Assembly (NCBI GenBank): GCA_026261815.1
Contig: JAMPIT010000300.1
Location: 124,001 to 188,000, forward strand
Source of the DNA: Monarcha castaneiventris obscurior
Lineage: Eukaryota; Chordata; Aves; Passeriformes; Monarchidae
Direction of reading: 5' to 3'
DNA: 64,000 nt
Of the stretch, positions 1 to 13,363 are shown piece after piece (positions within the stretch are counted from its first letter, which is position 1; each line of letters starts with the position of its first letter). The notes under the pieces were generated by a model. It was not told the origin of the DNA and made no database searches. It saw only the letters and a list, made by a program, of their open reading frames with translations. A program made the translations under genes and the position numbers.

Positions 1-3000
1 ATTTGTTACCATATTTTAACAGCCTGGATACTACTTATCTTTAGATATTGTTTGATGTTTGCTATTCAGTACTTTTAGCACTTTCCTAAAGTGCTAGCTC
101 TAAGTGAAAGCAGAACACATTAGAGCAAGATGTGCTTTTTTAAGTGCTGAAAATAAGCAGAGAATTGTAAACTGACATTTATTAAATGCTTGCTGCACAA
201 TAGGGCAATGCAGAACTTGAAGGAGTTCAGAGTTAGTAAGGGTTTCTCTATGTGGCAAAAGTAAGTTTTCCATTGCAGTGTTTTTGAGCTTGGAGCCTCA
301 CAACACTGCTGCTTTGGTGTTTTGAGATCATGTTGTGGGAATTCCCACATTTTGGAAATTTTCTTTTAAACGGTTTAGGTTGTTTGCGAAATGTGGATAA
401 TCATAAGGAACCACTATAAGTCTCTTAACACTTGTGGTCATGGTGCATGTTGGAAATCAACTACAGCATCATGAGAATAGGTGAAACCCACTATTAAACC
501 ACAGTTTGGGAGCTGACAGGCTCCCTGGGGCCACACTGCTGCTAGCCATCACCTCTATGCTGTGCTCAGCCATCAGTGCAGCTCAGGTAAGAGTTCTGTG
601 GCTGTGTGTTTCTAGCAGAAATGGTGCTTGGTGCAAGGTGTGCAAATGCGGCTGACTTGTCAGACCTCAGTTTGGTGCATATGTGCTGGGCCATGCCTGA
701 GCTGGCTTTACTCACTGCGTGTATCCCTCGTTTGCCTGGTGTACTCAGAGCCTACGTGTCGCACACAATGAGGATCAGCTCCATCATTAAGCATCACAAC
801 CTGTGATATGTAAAACAACTGGGATGCAAATGAGCCCTGAAGTAATTAAATGGGATGGTCAGGGTCAAACAGATCTTTCTAGACAATGACAAAAGGCTCC
901 AGGTTTATGTACAAGTAATGAATTGGGAGGTTACTTGCTCTGGACTTTCCATCATCAAAGCTTGTTCAGTAGCCTCTGCACTGGCTGCTGTGCCCACTGC
1001 TTGAACCAGAGGAACAGTTTCCCCAGATCCACCCTGAGTCTCCATGTAGTGGTCTGACTAACAATATTTGTCTCCCTCTTATTTCTTTATTTTAAATGAT
1101 AATTAGTCTAGCATAGCTGATTAAGCAATTACTGTTGAAGTAGTTTAGCTGGATTGCATTGCATTTTAAAAAAATATTTCATGTCTTCAGACACCTCTTT
1201 AACATTCTCTCCAGTGCTCTGTCTCAAGGTTTTATATATGAATGATCTTGACCAATTTACTTTTACTCAATTATTACTGTAAATGCTTCAGTGGATTAAG
1301 AGAATGCATCTAATGTGATAGATTTGTATTGTAATAATTCAGTTGATATTTCCTCATTCAGATTTCCATTAAAAGTCACAGCTGGCCTGAAGTAGGACCA
1401 TGGCAGTGTGGCTGGCTGGCTGAAAGATGTGACACAAGGGGAGCACAATGACATGGGAGGGCAAGGCAGCATGGTGGAGAACTGGCAGAAGCAATTGCAG
1501 GGCTTAACTCAAGTTCATTGCAGATTGGGAAAATGTGTTATACAGGACATTAATGAAATTTGCAGGCAGTGTTAAATTGGAAGGCATTGAAACCCCACTG
1601 AAGAGATAGAGGTTATCAGTGACCATGAGAAAAACAAGAGAAGTATCTACTAAGAACTGTTTCATTCTAGGAAAAGAGAAAGTATTTCTGTAGGAAAGTT
1701 ATCACATGTAACACTGAAGACGGAGCAGAAAGCTTGGAGGTAGAAGTGCTGTCAGTGGGTGCCTCACTGCAGTTTAAGTACTCTATTTCTATGTGTTACA
1801 AACATGAAAAAGCCACTGTAATTCTGGGAGCTGCTCCTAAAAATACCCCTTTTCTGAACATTAACTGATTAACTTTTCTGATCATTAACTGATACTGCAA
1901 GGCAGTGTGTATGCTCTGCAAGCTCACATAAAAATCAGGGGCGGAGGGCAAAATGAAGTTGTATTTTATAACTGTTGGATGATACAGTCTGACATGCTTC
2001 ATTCATGTACTGCACATGAAGCTTGTTTTTTGTTTACTGAAGCTTACATGGTGCAATGACTGGTTGTGTTTTCCTTTCTTTTTACAAGTGGAAAAAGCAT
2101 AACAAATGTTTTATTTCTGTCTTTATTGAGCTACTACTTTACTAGGAATGTTCCTACATAACTTGAAAGCAATAATGAGGCCCATGCAGTCACCTTTCAA
2201 TCTTTATTATGAAAGAGGAACTAGAGAGATATGTCACGCCCGTATAACATGTAATTCTGTTGCTGGCTGGTTGCAAACCCCTGTCTGGAGGAGCATCAGT
2301 TATGGTAGTTTCTATGCGAGTTGAAAACTTTGTTTTGAGCACAAACACCTGATGAGGAATTCTCTGGAAATAAATAAATGGTAGAAGCTAGACATAGTTC
2401 GTTTCTTGTGCTTTATGGTGTACTTTTGGGCAGCTGGTGATATCTCCATGTGCTTATAGCCATAATAAATAATTTGTGAAAGTACAGACTTTATCAAACC
2501 CGAGGTCAGCTCTATGTGCCAGGAGCAGCTGAGTTGTTTTTCTGATGGCAGTGAAGGTATTATTTGCAGCTTCTTTCACTGGTGATTAAACTTCTAATAA
2601 CCACAAGAAGATTTTAATTACATTTGCTCTTTCTAGGCTGTTTTGATATCAAGTGAACTTTTAAAAAGCCACTGTCATCTTCCACAGAACTAAAAATGAA
2701 TTGAAATTCTGCCATGCAATTTTGATCTAACATTTTGATAATTACAGAGAAGAAGCTATATATAAATAATATTCAGGCTGTACCAGGGCCCAAGGCTGTC
2801 CTTGTGCAATGCACTCATGTTAGACCACTGGAACTGGGCGGTGCCTTGCAGAGCCTTGCCGCAGAAATACCTGCAGCCAGAAAGGAGAGGGGAATTTGGG
2901 GCAAAGGGATGAAGGACAGAAATGTCTTCAGCAGAGCTGTGGCTACAGTTCGCAGCTAGGCTGTGGGCTAAGTAGTGTGAGTTCTCCTGAATTTTACGCT

Positions 3001-3773
3001 GAGTTACCATATCAAATACAAATGCTGTGGCTTTTGTCATTGTCATTCTGGTTCTAAAGTGTTTATATTTCTATCGAGAGTTATTTTGAAATAAATGTGT
3101 CGGACTCAGCAATATCCTGTGCTGTTCCACTGTTCCTGTATGTGCACAGCACTCCAGCACCTTGTACCAGCATGGACTAAATTTAAGAAGTAAAAGAAAG
3201 TAACCATGTCAGGACATTAGTGACATATTGCAGTATCCTGGGTGAAATTTTTCGTAATGCTAGCTAAATTCACAAACTGTTTGCAAATGTGACTGACTTT
3301 GAGAAATGTCCCAGCATTAGCTGGGACAAAGTGGTGTGTTTTACTGATGAATTCTGCTCTCCTGAGAAGAATGAGATGCAGTAATGTCAGTGAGGAGGAA
3401 CACAGCACATTTCAGAGCCCTTGTCTAAGACTGCGAGGTGGTTTCTATTGATATCTCACAGACAAAAGTATGCCCTATACTCAAGCTAATTGTACTGTCC
3501 AAAGTCTCTGATGTAAATACGGAATAAAATTTTCATTGCCCACTTTTTTTGGCCACCAGCATTTTCAGAATTGATACATTTCCAGATTTCTTTGCTTAGG
3601 CTTTGCTCTGAGATGTGATTATTTAGTTGTTAGTCATACCCTGTTGGCTTTGCAGTTTGCGTCTACCTTGTTTTGCAAGCCCTGAAGATGATCTGTTAGC
3701 AGTTATTCAGGGAGACAAAATTTTCTGTAGGTCTGATGTTTTGGGGGTTTTTTTAAGGGATGATTCAGTGCTA
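1..3773. other. Upstream non-coding flank, no gene seen
   Basis: AT-rich sequence with frequent stops in all frames and only short spurious ORFs of 100 residues or fewer. I saw no CR1 or LTR wording, tandem array or CpG cluster. It is probably intergenic DNA upstream of KCNIP1, although an intron of an unseen upstream transcript cannot be excluded from sequence alone. Confidence 0.6.
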
Positions 3774-3836
3774 GATGGATGGATGGATGGATGGATGGAT
3801 GGATGGATGGATGGATGGATGGATGGATGGATGGAT
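3774..3836. repeat. (GATG)n tetranucleotide microsatellite
   Basis: About 15.75 uninterrupted GATG/GGAT units in 63 bp, with no visible interruptions. The purity suggests a young and probably length-polymorphic locus. The repeat produces artificial ORFs on both strands (a repeated Met-Asp-Gly-Trp on +, Pro-Ser-Ile-His on -), which are not genes. Confidence 0.98.
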
Positions 3837-6800
3837 ATGCAGCTTTCCTTGTTTGGGAGGTTGATAATGCGCCAGAGCTGCTCTGCACCAGTGTTAGGCT
3901 TTGTTAATCCTCAGCTCCTACTAGTCTAAAATATTTGTTACTGTTTTATATGAGTGAACATCTTCAGATTTGCTTTTCAGGAGTTTTCAGCTGGATTCTA
4001 GAACCAAGACTGTGGTGAATATTGAGTTCACGATGCATCAGTTGAAAATGCAGGTCTAGGCTGCTTGCTGCCTCATCATGCCTGGGAGGATGCCAGTGGG
4101 GTCCAACAACCCCAGGAAGATTGGCTGGTACAGTCTTAGTGTGCATGTTTGTGTTGCATCCTTACGCCACCAGCACAAGCGTTTCTGTCAGCATTCACCA
4201 TATGCAGTGGATGATCCTGTCTTCCTTTTAGTAGGTCTTTTACTGTGAAAGTGACAGATCTTGGGACTGTCTTTACCCCCTGAAAATAGATTAAAAGGTT
4301 AGAACATTAAGATTAAAAGGGTAAAAGCAAACTGATGTCCAGACTCCTAAGTATCCCACCTTAACAGGAGTTTTGTACAATATGCTCCCGCAGAGCTGAA
4401 TCTGAAGTAGAGCATGATCCATGGGTCTCAGAAAGTCAAGGGCCTACTGGCGGTCTGCTTCTGATGATGGCTGCTCCATCCCCCTCACCTGAGCTTCTGG
4501 TACAGCTGGGTCTCCAAAAAGCTGTCCTGAACTATTTTTTTACATCTGTTAATATTTAATAAGCTAAAGGGATTGTTACATGGCTAAAAGCTGATGCCAT
4601 AAAGACAAAAGCATAGACGAGACCGTGTCTAGGCTAGCAGAATAGTATTGTGAGGTTAGATGAAGTGTTTTTTACTTCACGACAGATTATCAGAGAGAGA
4701 AATGCGAGCTTGGTTTCTGTAAACATGGCAGGCTTTGTTGTTGTCATTTGTGCAGTGAAGAAAGCAAGGTCATGTCTGTGATTTGCTTGTTCAGACTTTC
4801 AGCTTGGGCTGGATAAGTAACCCAAGAGAGGCCTGCTTTACTGAAAGGCAAGTTGGAGAGAAAGCCAGTAACAACTTTAAAAATGTGTAAGCAAAGTTAA
4901 CAGCCCTTGTGCATTAGTAATGTTGTTCTATTGGATGTGTTGATCCCAGCATTTCTGGACCTGGAAAGGCCTTTAACTCATAATGAACAAAACCAGATAC
5001 ATCGGAATTCAGCAGTAAGTTCTAATGCTACAGAAAAGACCAGTTATGTTGGTCTGCTGTAGTGGTTTTTTCAATAACTCATCGGTGATAGAATAAACAC
5101 AGGCTGCAGCACTTAACTAGGCTGTAGGAAAGATATTAATGGCAAAAAAAATGAAAAGGAAGTATTAATTGTAGCAAACAACTGCGACACATCTCTAGTT
5201 GCATATTATCTACCTCCAAATAGTGATGAAGCTGTGATAGAACATCTAGTTCAAATCTTTCCACCTCCGAAGGGAATAAATTAGAACATACTACAGCAGA
5301 ATAACTCTTTGAATTCTTTGGAGTCACCATCATTAAACAGAAAGTGAGAGTGAATATTTAATTACATTTGCAGTCAGGCTGGAAAATATGGGCTCTTGCA
5401 GCTTTACTGCTGATCAAGACTGTATTCACTCGAAAGTGATGCATTTCTGCCTGGCAATCCTTCAAATTCAGCCTCCCAAAAGAACTTTGGGAAGGTTTGG
5501 ATGAGTGAAGGCATCAGATGCAATTACAAAAAGGATCAGAAGATCAAAGAGCAAGACTGAGTGCAATGTAGGAGAAGGCTGCAAAGCAAAGCTGAAGGGA
5601 GAAAATACTGAAGAAAAAGTTAAAAAGCTTGAAATTTTTTCAGGCACCAAAGGAACAAGAGGTCACTGAAAAATTCAGCAGGACTTCAAGAAGCAATTTA
5701 TTGACAAAAGCAGCAGACATTTCTCAGATTTGATGAGTTCTCAGCCTCAGTGCTCACCTGGCAAGGTCGAGGTCAGACATCACCTTGATAGAAACCTGCC
5801 ACGAGGAGGAGAGGAAATGTTGGATGAAATTTTGCTCACACAAGATCATCCAAAATGTCATGAGCCTGTGATGCCTCCCAGTGTTCCAGGAAGACAACTT
5901 CGGTGAAGTGATGCTTTATTAACTTTAAGCAGGCCAAGGATCAAATAATTTAGTAAGATTTTTCTTTGACTCTGTGTGCGTGCTTACCCTCTGTACCCTA
6001 ATTCAGTATTTCAGGTATTTTTACATTTGTGGGCAAAGCTGATTGTGAGACTAAAGGCAAAGCCTGTAAGAAACCTCTCAGTTATTTTATTCATCTTGCT
6101 CATCATCCCATGCGATGCCCTACAGCTCAGCTCCTTCCTTCAGCTGCTTTGGCATCTGTTGAACTCCAGTTTCATTGCTGTCTAACCTTGGATACAGGGT
6201 GCAGCTGAGGCACAGTGAATACTGGCAATATAGACATGAGGTAGCATTAGACCTCATCCTCTAGATTGAGCACAAGATAAAGCTAGTGTCAGATATTTGG
6301 ATGCTGATTAGTGAAGGAGTGAAGGATTTGATATTGATGCATGTGAAATACAGAATATTTATCCACAAGTAGAATTTATCTAAAATTGTTTCAAGTTTGC
6401 TGCTTGTGATGGTTTGTTTGCTTATGGAGTTCGTTTTCTAGAGCTGGACCCCTTCCATTCCCAGCTTCTGAGCTGTATTGAGCATCTTGCAGAGTCAGGG
6501 CATATAAGCTCTTTGTAGAAAACAGCTTTTCTCAGCCATAGTTAGTCCTCTAATCTTGTAGGCCATGAATCTCTGTAACTTCATTCAGTCATCCAGTGGA
6601 GAGATTTGTTGCTCATCGCCAGAGCAGCAAGTGCCTTCTCAGGTTTATCTATGACATGGCACAGCGTATTTTATATGTGACATTCCTTTAAAAATGTTAC
6701 TAATGTTCTATTGGGTATACTGGTGGAACAATTTCAAATGCATATGTTGCCACTGATCTCCTTTGCTGCTGTCTGGACCAGTCATTTTCATGTGTGAATA

Positions 6801-9620
6801 CTTATGCTAATCCATGCCTTGTTAATATATTAAGTATCAATTTGCATAAACAAGGTTGTTGAATACTGTAATTTAAATGCTAGGCGCAGCTCTTTTGCCT
6901 GTGACAGGAAGGTATGAAAAATAATTGTAATAAATATTGGTAATAAAACAACAGAAAAATTGCTTTTGAATTGCTCTGTAACAACCAGAACACAAGTCCT
7001 GGCGTTGTAGATTTACAGTGCATCAGTTCTCTAAGAAGCATGGGTTTACTGGCAGAATGGTTTGTGTATTTGCCAAGGTAAAAAGAAATGAAATTATCAG
7101 GAATGCTTATCATTTATTTTTTTCCTGCTGCTGCAAAATGAATCAAGTTGTAGCTTTATAACATCTATCCCATGAAGCTGACTTGTGAATCAGACATGAG
7201 TGGCAAAGCCCCTTTCGACGTAGCTCTTATTTCAAATGGAGAATTCCAGCACTAGGTCAGGCTTAGCCCTGGCACAAGCCCTTCTTCAGTATCAGCTCAG
7301 TGCTGGAAGAAGTGCCTCTGGGATCTGTTCATTGTTCAGAGCCACAGCTAGCCAGGTTAAACTTCTGCTTCAGCTTGAACTTGAGTACAGCTCCTTCTGG
7401 CCTTTTGTAGTAGAAGCTGACCTCCCGCATGGATGTTGGGCAGCACTGGGAACATGTAGCTGTGCCAGTGACCTATGTTCACTGTCTGGAGCTGTGAGCA
7501 GTTGTGCCAGCGCTCTGCTTACAAGGGTGAGCCTGCAGCTGGATGTATACTGTGTATTCTCTATATCCAGTTTCTGGAACAATGGCTATACATGTGTTTA
7601 GGTACATCTTAATTATTCGACAAAGCATAATCTAAATTTCAGTTTGGAATCTGAGTCTTCAGGTAAATGGCAGCAAGGGGAAAAAAATCCAGGAGACTCA
7701 GGAAATAATTTTGTTCCCGCTGATGTATTTTTAGAGTGAATTTTAAAGTTTTGTGCCTGAAAAATAGAGAATATGCTCAATTTTTGTGTAACACTTTCTC
7801 AAATTTCAGCAATTTATGAAATAGTCATTGTGACTTTTCTCAGAATTTAGCCTGGTAGAATAGGGCTGATCCTGGTGCAACAAGGATTTCTTTTCTTTTT
7901 CTCCTATTTTTCCATCTCTTCCCAAGCCATTGGCAATAATTCCTAGCTATTGCAGGATACCGTTTTGTTTAGATTGCCAGGCCCATATTAGAAGGCTGGG
8001 AAAGGTCAGTGCACTCCAGTAGATGATTTATTGTAAGAGATCAGGTGAGTCTTAGATTTTCATACCCACAGAAGGGACAAATAATTTTATTTGTGTGTTT
8101 TTACTTCCGTATCTTGCAGAAGTGAAGCCAGTGACTCCACTAAGATCAAAACCAGTGAATTTTCATTCCCATTTTTTTTCTCTGGTGTTGTTCAGTGAAT
8201 TTGGAGGGTTTTTTATTTTTTCATGTGAAAGGTCAGGGCAATATTAGCATTTCTCATTTAGACTCATTAAAGAGAAAATAATATGCATTTTAGGTTTTGA
8301 AATGATACCATAGTCTGAATGTCACAGGGGAAAATTACTTCATAGATAATGCTGTTCTGTGTTTGTCGAGTTAGGGTTTGCAGCTTTAGCTTAAACCTGA
8401 CATCTGCCTGTTTCTCTATGCCCTCATTCATACACAAACTTACTTGCAATTTGTGGCTGTACTGGGGGCATGGGTTGCTGCATCCAGGGGCTTCTGTGAA
8501 TGGGGGAGGGTAAAGGTACAGGCAGAGCAGCCTTGGTAGGGGCTTCTCTGCTCTGGAGCCCTGCAAAGCCCTCTGCCCACCTCTGAGCCAACCTGAATCC
8601 TGTGGGTTCCTCAGGGCTGCTTTATTCCAGGGCTTTTTCCACTGGATTAATGAAATCTTGCTGAAAATCTTCATGAGAGAGGATTACAGAAGATTTTTTT
8701 TCATGTAAATTGGCTATTAATGTTTTTGCTGTTGTGTTGGCAAGAATGAAACCTAACCAAAGGAGCAAGTCTGCTGCGGAAGCCAACTGGAGGGAATCTG
8801 AAAAGAAAACAAGAGCTGACTGGAATTACTGATCTGCATGTAACTTCTCAGAAGTTATTGATTAGCTTCATGCAAAAATTGCCAATCTGTAGTTGTCTAG
8901 GTAGTTAATCTGAGCTCCATGGTAAGGCAGTGGTTTGTGTAGCTTTGCTTTCACTGAGAGGCACCTCCAGTGACACCCTGCTCCTCTACAACAATGAAAA
9001 AATTCCCACTCTGTGCAGGTTAGCAGCAGGGTTTTACTGAGGAGGGGTCTATGGGAATGTTAATCAATCACCCATTTTCCAGTATATGAGTAAAACACTG
9101 ACTCCCCTGCAAGAAATCCAAACAGGTCAGACAGCAGCCAGTAACCCTGGGTTTGCTGTGGTAGATACTTGGTTTGCCCAAAAAAGATAAATGCCCTGTC
9201 TCAGTGTCCATGCGGTCTGCTGGTCAAAATAAGTCTCCTGTAACAAGAAACAGAATTTGTATACTACTTGCACTAATCAAAGTATGGCTCAACCTCTTGG
9301 ACTCTTGGAAATATATTCTGGATGCCAATGGAGCAGGGGGAAACAGCAAAAAGAATGCATTTTCTGCATGTGTGAAAAGCGCTCGATTAGACAAGAGACT
9401 AATTTTGTTCCTTTTGTGCATATACATCGGTTTAGGGACTGCATGAGGTGTGGGAACATTTGACTGACTCCTGTGTGTATGTGAAATTGCCCAGGTTCCC
9501 TGAAGTGTGTGGTGTGCTGCTCCTTCCTGCAGCTGAGGGTTTGGCCCTGGTAGCACAGCAGGGAGGCTGCTTCCCTGGTAGCATTTCTGTGTCTGAGAGA
9601 TAAGCATGGCTTGTTCAACC
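3837..9620. other. Non-coding flank, no gene seen
   Basis: No recognisable exon, repeat family or RNA gene. ORFs such as the 135-residue one on the minus strand (8267-8674) show no family resemblance, have no supporting splice context that I could find, and fit chance expectation over this length. Confidence 0.55.
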
Positions 9621-9753
9621 CACAGAATCATATTCTATAGAAGGTTTGGATTGGAAGGGACCTCAAAGACCATCTTGTTCCTACCCCCTGCCGTGCGCTG
9701 GGACACCTTTCACTAGACAGGTTGCTCCAAGCCCCATCCAACTTTGCCTGGAT
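9621..9753 (-). mobile_element. CR1 LINE fragment (3' end), antisense
   Basis: The + strand reads as the reverse complement of an avian CR1 3' terminus. It contains an AGAATCATATTCTATAG-type end, then TTGGAAGGGACCTCAAAGAC, CACTAGACAGGTTGCTC and AAGCCCCATCCAACTTTGCC, the standard CR1 tail wording with scattered changes. The element is severely 5' truncated at about 130 bp and has no reverse transcriptase coding potential. CR1 ends in short ATTCTAT-like repeats rather than poly(A), as seen here at 9628-9640. Confidence 0.93.
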
Positions 9754-11755
9754 CTCACACGTGAAGGTGAGGTATTCCAAAAAGCTGATGCTCAGTCTTG
9801 AAGATACCCTCAAATGAGTAAATTAAAAGTAGTGCAGACATTCTGATCTGAATATATGCATATGAGTTGGGGTTATTAGTTGGGGTTATTGCACACATTA
9901 GTGTGTTGCCAGCAGTGGAAGTAGTGCCACAATGTGTCTCAGAGCTGTCTCCACCCTTCCATTGGTACATCTTGAAATGGAGTGTTTTTAATTAGTTATT
10001 AACTCCAGAGAGTATCTGGATTGGTGTTTTGAACAGAATTTGAATATATCTGCCACCAATAATGTGATTTGGGGAGCACTTCAGCAGCAAGATAAAAGTT
10101 ATTATATAATTGTGACAGTAGTAATTCAGTCCACCAGCTAGCATGGGAGGAATAGCATATATCCCTTTTATTAGAAGCATTCTTCATCTGCTGTGACCTT
10201 AATGTGAATTCTCTCACAAAAATGAAGTTAAGATGGAGTTACAGATGGAAATACTCACTGGTACTGCTGACAGACTCATATTACAGAGACACTGCAGTTA
10301 TTCCCCAAAAGATGTGATGCTCTGCAAAATGCAGAAATCTCCAGATATGTCAAGATTTTTGAGTGTCTTACCAGTGTATTTTTCACATCATATCTTTGTA
10401 GCTCTACATAGTTCTGCCATGTAGGAATGCAGCTGAATCTAGTTAAAAACTGGCTTAAGAAACAGGGTTTTTTTTCCAAACCTTTTTTCCCAAAAATAAT
10501 GCTGTTTTCCTTTGATCAGAGGAAGGTTGCATTTGGCTCCCATGAAGATTTCAGGACTTCATAAGTCCTGAAAACATTTATTGGGAATGTCAGTTACTTT
10601 AACAGCTTGGAAGCTACCTGAAATTATTTCTTTTTGTGAAATCCAGTGTAGAACAAACCTTATTTTGTCCCATGGATCTCCTAGTAAGGAGGTTTCAGTT
10701 TGTAGATCACACTATTACGCCACTTTCTCAGTCGTCCCCAGTCCCACTTAATTTACATTACTTGTATATGTATGCTGTAGTGATGAGCTTTATGGTACAA
10801 TTTAGTCTTTGTTTTAATTTGGTGAATGACTTTAGTGTACTGACTGCTGGCAATAGTGTCACAGACCTTGTGGTTTCCATAGGGATGATGGAATTTCCCG
10901 TGATTGTTTCATAGATACTGATAAACAGCTGCCCTTCCTAAGCTTGCTTTTGTCTGGAACTGCTGTAACTATAGCGAGGTATCAGGTACAATCTGGTTTT
11001 GGTTGGATATTCAGGGCAGGTGCCACATCTGAACTTCAAAGCCTGTTTATGTCCACTCTGCAGCAAAGTCTGCTCCATCCTGCACAGATGTAGTGTAGTT
11101 CAATACACAGTAACGACAAAGCAAAATACTCCCAGGCAATCTGCTAGACTGATGCTAATGTACTGAGGTGCACCTTTGTGTCAGAACCAAGCTCTGAATT
11201 TACTGCAGGCAGGTTTACAGGCAGAGCATCAGGAGATGTGCATTTGCAGGATGGAAAATTCAGGGAGACATCAACCTGGGTGTTTGGTGTGCAAGACGTT
11301 TGGGAGATGTGGGTGCTTACTTACTTAATGCTTATTTTAAGGAAGCTTGCCAAGGTAATCTCCATGTTAAGGCATTGTTTTAACCATTTCAACCAGCTTC
11401 AACAGCAAACATTTTACTGGAATAATCTTACCTTTTTTTTCCAGCATGAAAGATGATAGCATAAAACATAAACATAAAATTATGAATCCTCATTAGAAAA
11501 GCTGTGCTTAATTTAAGAAACGATACAATTAGTGTTGAGCATCATTTCCCCTAAAGCATGATGCTATTAATAATAACTAAAACTTCTGACTTCTCTAGAG
11601 CACCTTCTAGCAAGACCTGACCAGGGGAGTGAGTGTTCATGCCTGATATGCGTTCCTTGCACATTCAGAATGAAACAGAACCAATTACTTGCTCAGGTGG
11701 CCAGGAAGGTCAACACTACCCCAGCTTATACCAGCAATAGTGTGGCCAGCAGGAC
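9754..11755. other. Non-coding flank, no gene seen
   Basis: Ordinary AT-rich sequence. The only structure noticed is a short direct duplication (AGTTGGGGTTATT twice) near 9865-9890. No exon or repeat family was recognised. Confidence 0.55.
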
Positions 11756-12306
11756 CAGGGCAGTGACCATCCCCCCTGTACTGGGCACTGGTGAGGCTAT
11801 TCCTTGAATCCTGGGGTCAGTTTTGGGCCCCTCATGACAAAAAGGACATCAAGGCACAGGAGCATGTCCAGAGAAGGACCACGGAGCTGGAGAAGTGTCT
11901 GGAGTGCAAGTCTGATGAGGAGCAGCTGAGGGAACTCGGGAGGCTCAGTCTGGAGAAAAGGAGGTTCAGGGGCACCTTCTCACTCTACAACTCCCTGACA
12001 GGAGATCAGAGGCAGGTGGGGGTCAGGCTATGCTCCCAGATAGTAGTGACAGGACAAGTAGAAACAGCCTCAAGTTGCACCAGGAGAGGTTTAGATTGGA
12101 TCTCAAGGAAAATTTCTTCACTGAAAGTACTGTTAAGCCCTGTCACAGGCTGCCCAGGGAAGTGATGGAGTCCCCATCCCTGAACTGTTTAAAAGATATG
12201 TGGATGTGGTACTTGGGGACATGGTTTAGTGGTGGACTCGGCAGTGCTGGATAATGGTTGGACTTGATTATCTTAGAGAGCTTTTCCAACCTAAAAGATT
12301 CTATGG
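11756..12306 (+). mobile_element. CR1 LINE fragment (3' part), sense
   Basis: About 550 bp follows the CR1 3' order on the + strand: CTGTACTGGGCACTGGTGAGG, CAGTTTTGGGCCCCTCA, GAAAAGGAGGTTCAGGGGCA, the CACCAGGAGAGGTTTAGATT segment, CAGGCTGCCCAGGGAAGTGATGG, GGACTTGATTATCTTAGAG, and a terminal GATTCTATGG. It covers the end of ORF2 and the 3' UTR. The frame is broken by stops and indels, so it is an old dead copy. The 124-residue ORF at 11791-12165 is CR1-derived and not a host gene. Confidence 0.95.
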
Positions 12307-12914
12307 TTACAAACAGAATATATTCTTATTTAGCATGTATTTTGCCTGATGTGATTTAACTTGACACTAGCTGAACTTACCTAGGGTTGTCTAATGGCTG
12401 CTTCTGGTCTCTTTTACAAGGCCCTATAGTGAGAAATGAAATGTGAAACAAAAATAGCTGGTTAACTGTCCACATTAGTTACCCAGAGGTTTGTGCAGCT
12501 GCTCAGTGACCTGAATTGTACATAGTTTGGCCCATTTCTGTGAAGTGCACTAAAGCAAAAGGAAAAGAGAGATTCGAGATCATCTGGATGTCTTCTCTAC
12601 TCTTTTCTTCTCCCTAAAGTAGCCATCCATGGAAATACCAAATAATCAAAACCTGCCTTTTCTTTCTCAGTGAGGCCTCTGACCATTATCACAAGACAAA
12701 CGAAGCTAGCTGTTAACCTGGATTGGCATTTAGTGTTCACATTCTTTATACAGCTTTGATGTATTCTCTTCAATGCTTCTTGGAACAAACCACCACTGAA
12801 TTCCTGTCTGTCACTCAGCTGGCTTAGTTTGGAAGTTCCAACAGTGCTGAGCTGATGCTGGGTGTATGAGCAAGGGAGGAAGTACATGCCACACTCAGCA
12901 GTTGGGAGAGATGT
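12307..12914. other. Non-coding spacer between CR1 and LTR
   Basis: No gene or repeat was recognised. A minus-strand ORF of 147 residues (12597-13040) crosses from this spacer into the adjacent LTR, which argues against its being a real gene. Confidence 0.5.
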
Positions 12915-12974
12915 TGATTCCGTAAGAGTCCTAGAAACAGAGACTAAACAGGAGTAAAGGAATAAAAGTAGGTA

Positions 12975-12980
12975 TTTATT
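12975..12980 (-). terminator. LTR poly(A) signal AATAAA
   Basis: AATAAA on the minus strand lies about 90 bp downstream of the LTR TATA box. This is the spacing expected for a short R region in a retroviral LTR. Confidence 0.6.
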
Positions 12981-13070
12981 TGAAAGGCCTTCAAAGATAC
13001 CCCCTGGGGAACCAGAGGCTATTGCCAAGATGGACCCCAAGATAGACGACAGGTCATGAGTTCTTCACAC

Positions 13071-13095
13071 TTTTATAGGTTTGGTTCATTTGCAT
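13071..13095 (-). promoter_or_regulatory. LTR U3 promoter: octamer plus TATA box
   Basis: Reading the minus strand, ATGCAAAT (the POU/OCT octamer) is followed about 10 bp later by CCTATAAAAG, a near-ideal TATA box. Transcription would run leftward, away from KCNIP1. Whether the promoter is still active is unknown. Confidence 0.6.
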
Positions 13096-13351
13096 ATCAG
13101 GGTTATTTCTCCAATTAAAGCTTCCATTTAATGATGTAATTTCCTCTCCCCTTGCCCCCCTTAGAGGCTCTTTGGTTTATACTTTTTGGGCCTAGGATGG
13201 TCTAGGTGTCCTTGAAGAGCAGGCCCAGAGAGGCTTTGTTATGTCTACCTAGCATGAGAGAGCAGAAATTAACAGGCTACAAGAAACTTCAGAGTTACAC
13301 ACTAAGCAGTACAGAATTTGAAAGATACAAAAGTTAAAACCTAAGGCATCA

Positions 13352-13363
13352 TTTCCCCCCTTT
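13352..13363 (-). other. Retroviral polypurine tract
   Basis: The minus strand reads AAAGGGGGGAAA directly before the LTR start TGATGCC. An uninterrupted purine tract immediately 5' of U3 is the plus-strand primer site of retroviruses, and it fixes this LTR edge. Confidence 0.8.

Larger units (their letters stand above)
12915..13351 (-). mobile_element. Endogenous retrovirus LTR, antisense
   Basis: On the minus strand this 437-bp segment begins TGATGCCTTAG and ends CTTACGGAATCA. The ends form an imperfect inverted repeat with TG...CA termini. Inside it are an octamer ATGCAAAT (13088-13095), a TATAAAA box (13071-13077) and an AATAAA signal (12975-12980), in U3-to-R order. A polypurine tract abuts the 5' side of the LTR on its own strand, so this is the 3' LTR of a provirus remnant rather than a solo LTR. 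The order of signals fits an avian class II-like element, but the class assignment is tentative. Confidence 0.82.

Noticed and set aside
3627..3929. 100-residue ORF with a Met-Asp-Gly-Trp repeat
   Set aside because: It is produced by the (GATG)n microsatellite read in frame.
11791..12165. 124-residue ORF on the plus strand
   Set aside because: It is a decayed CR1 fragment, not a host gene; the frame covers only a broken piece of the element.
12597..13040. 147-residue minus-strand ORF
   Set aside because: It crosses the edge between an ERV LTR and unrelated flanking DNA, so it cannot be an inherited viral or host gene frame.
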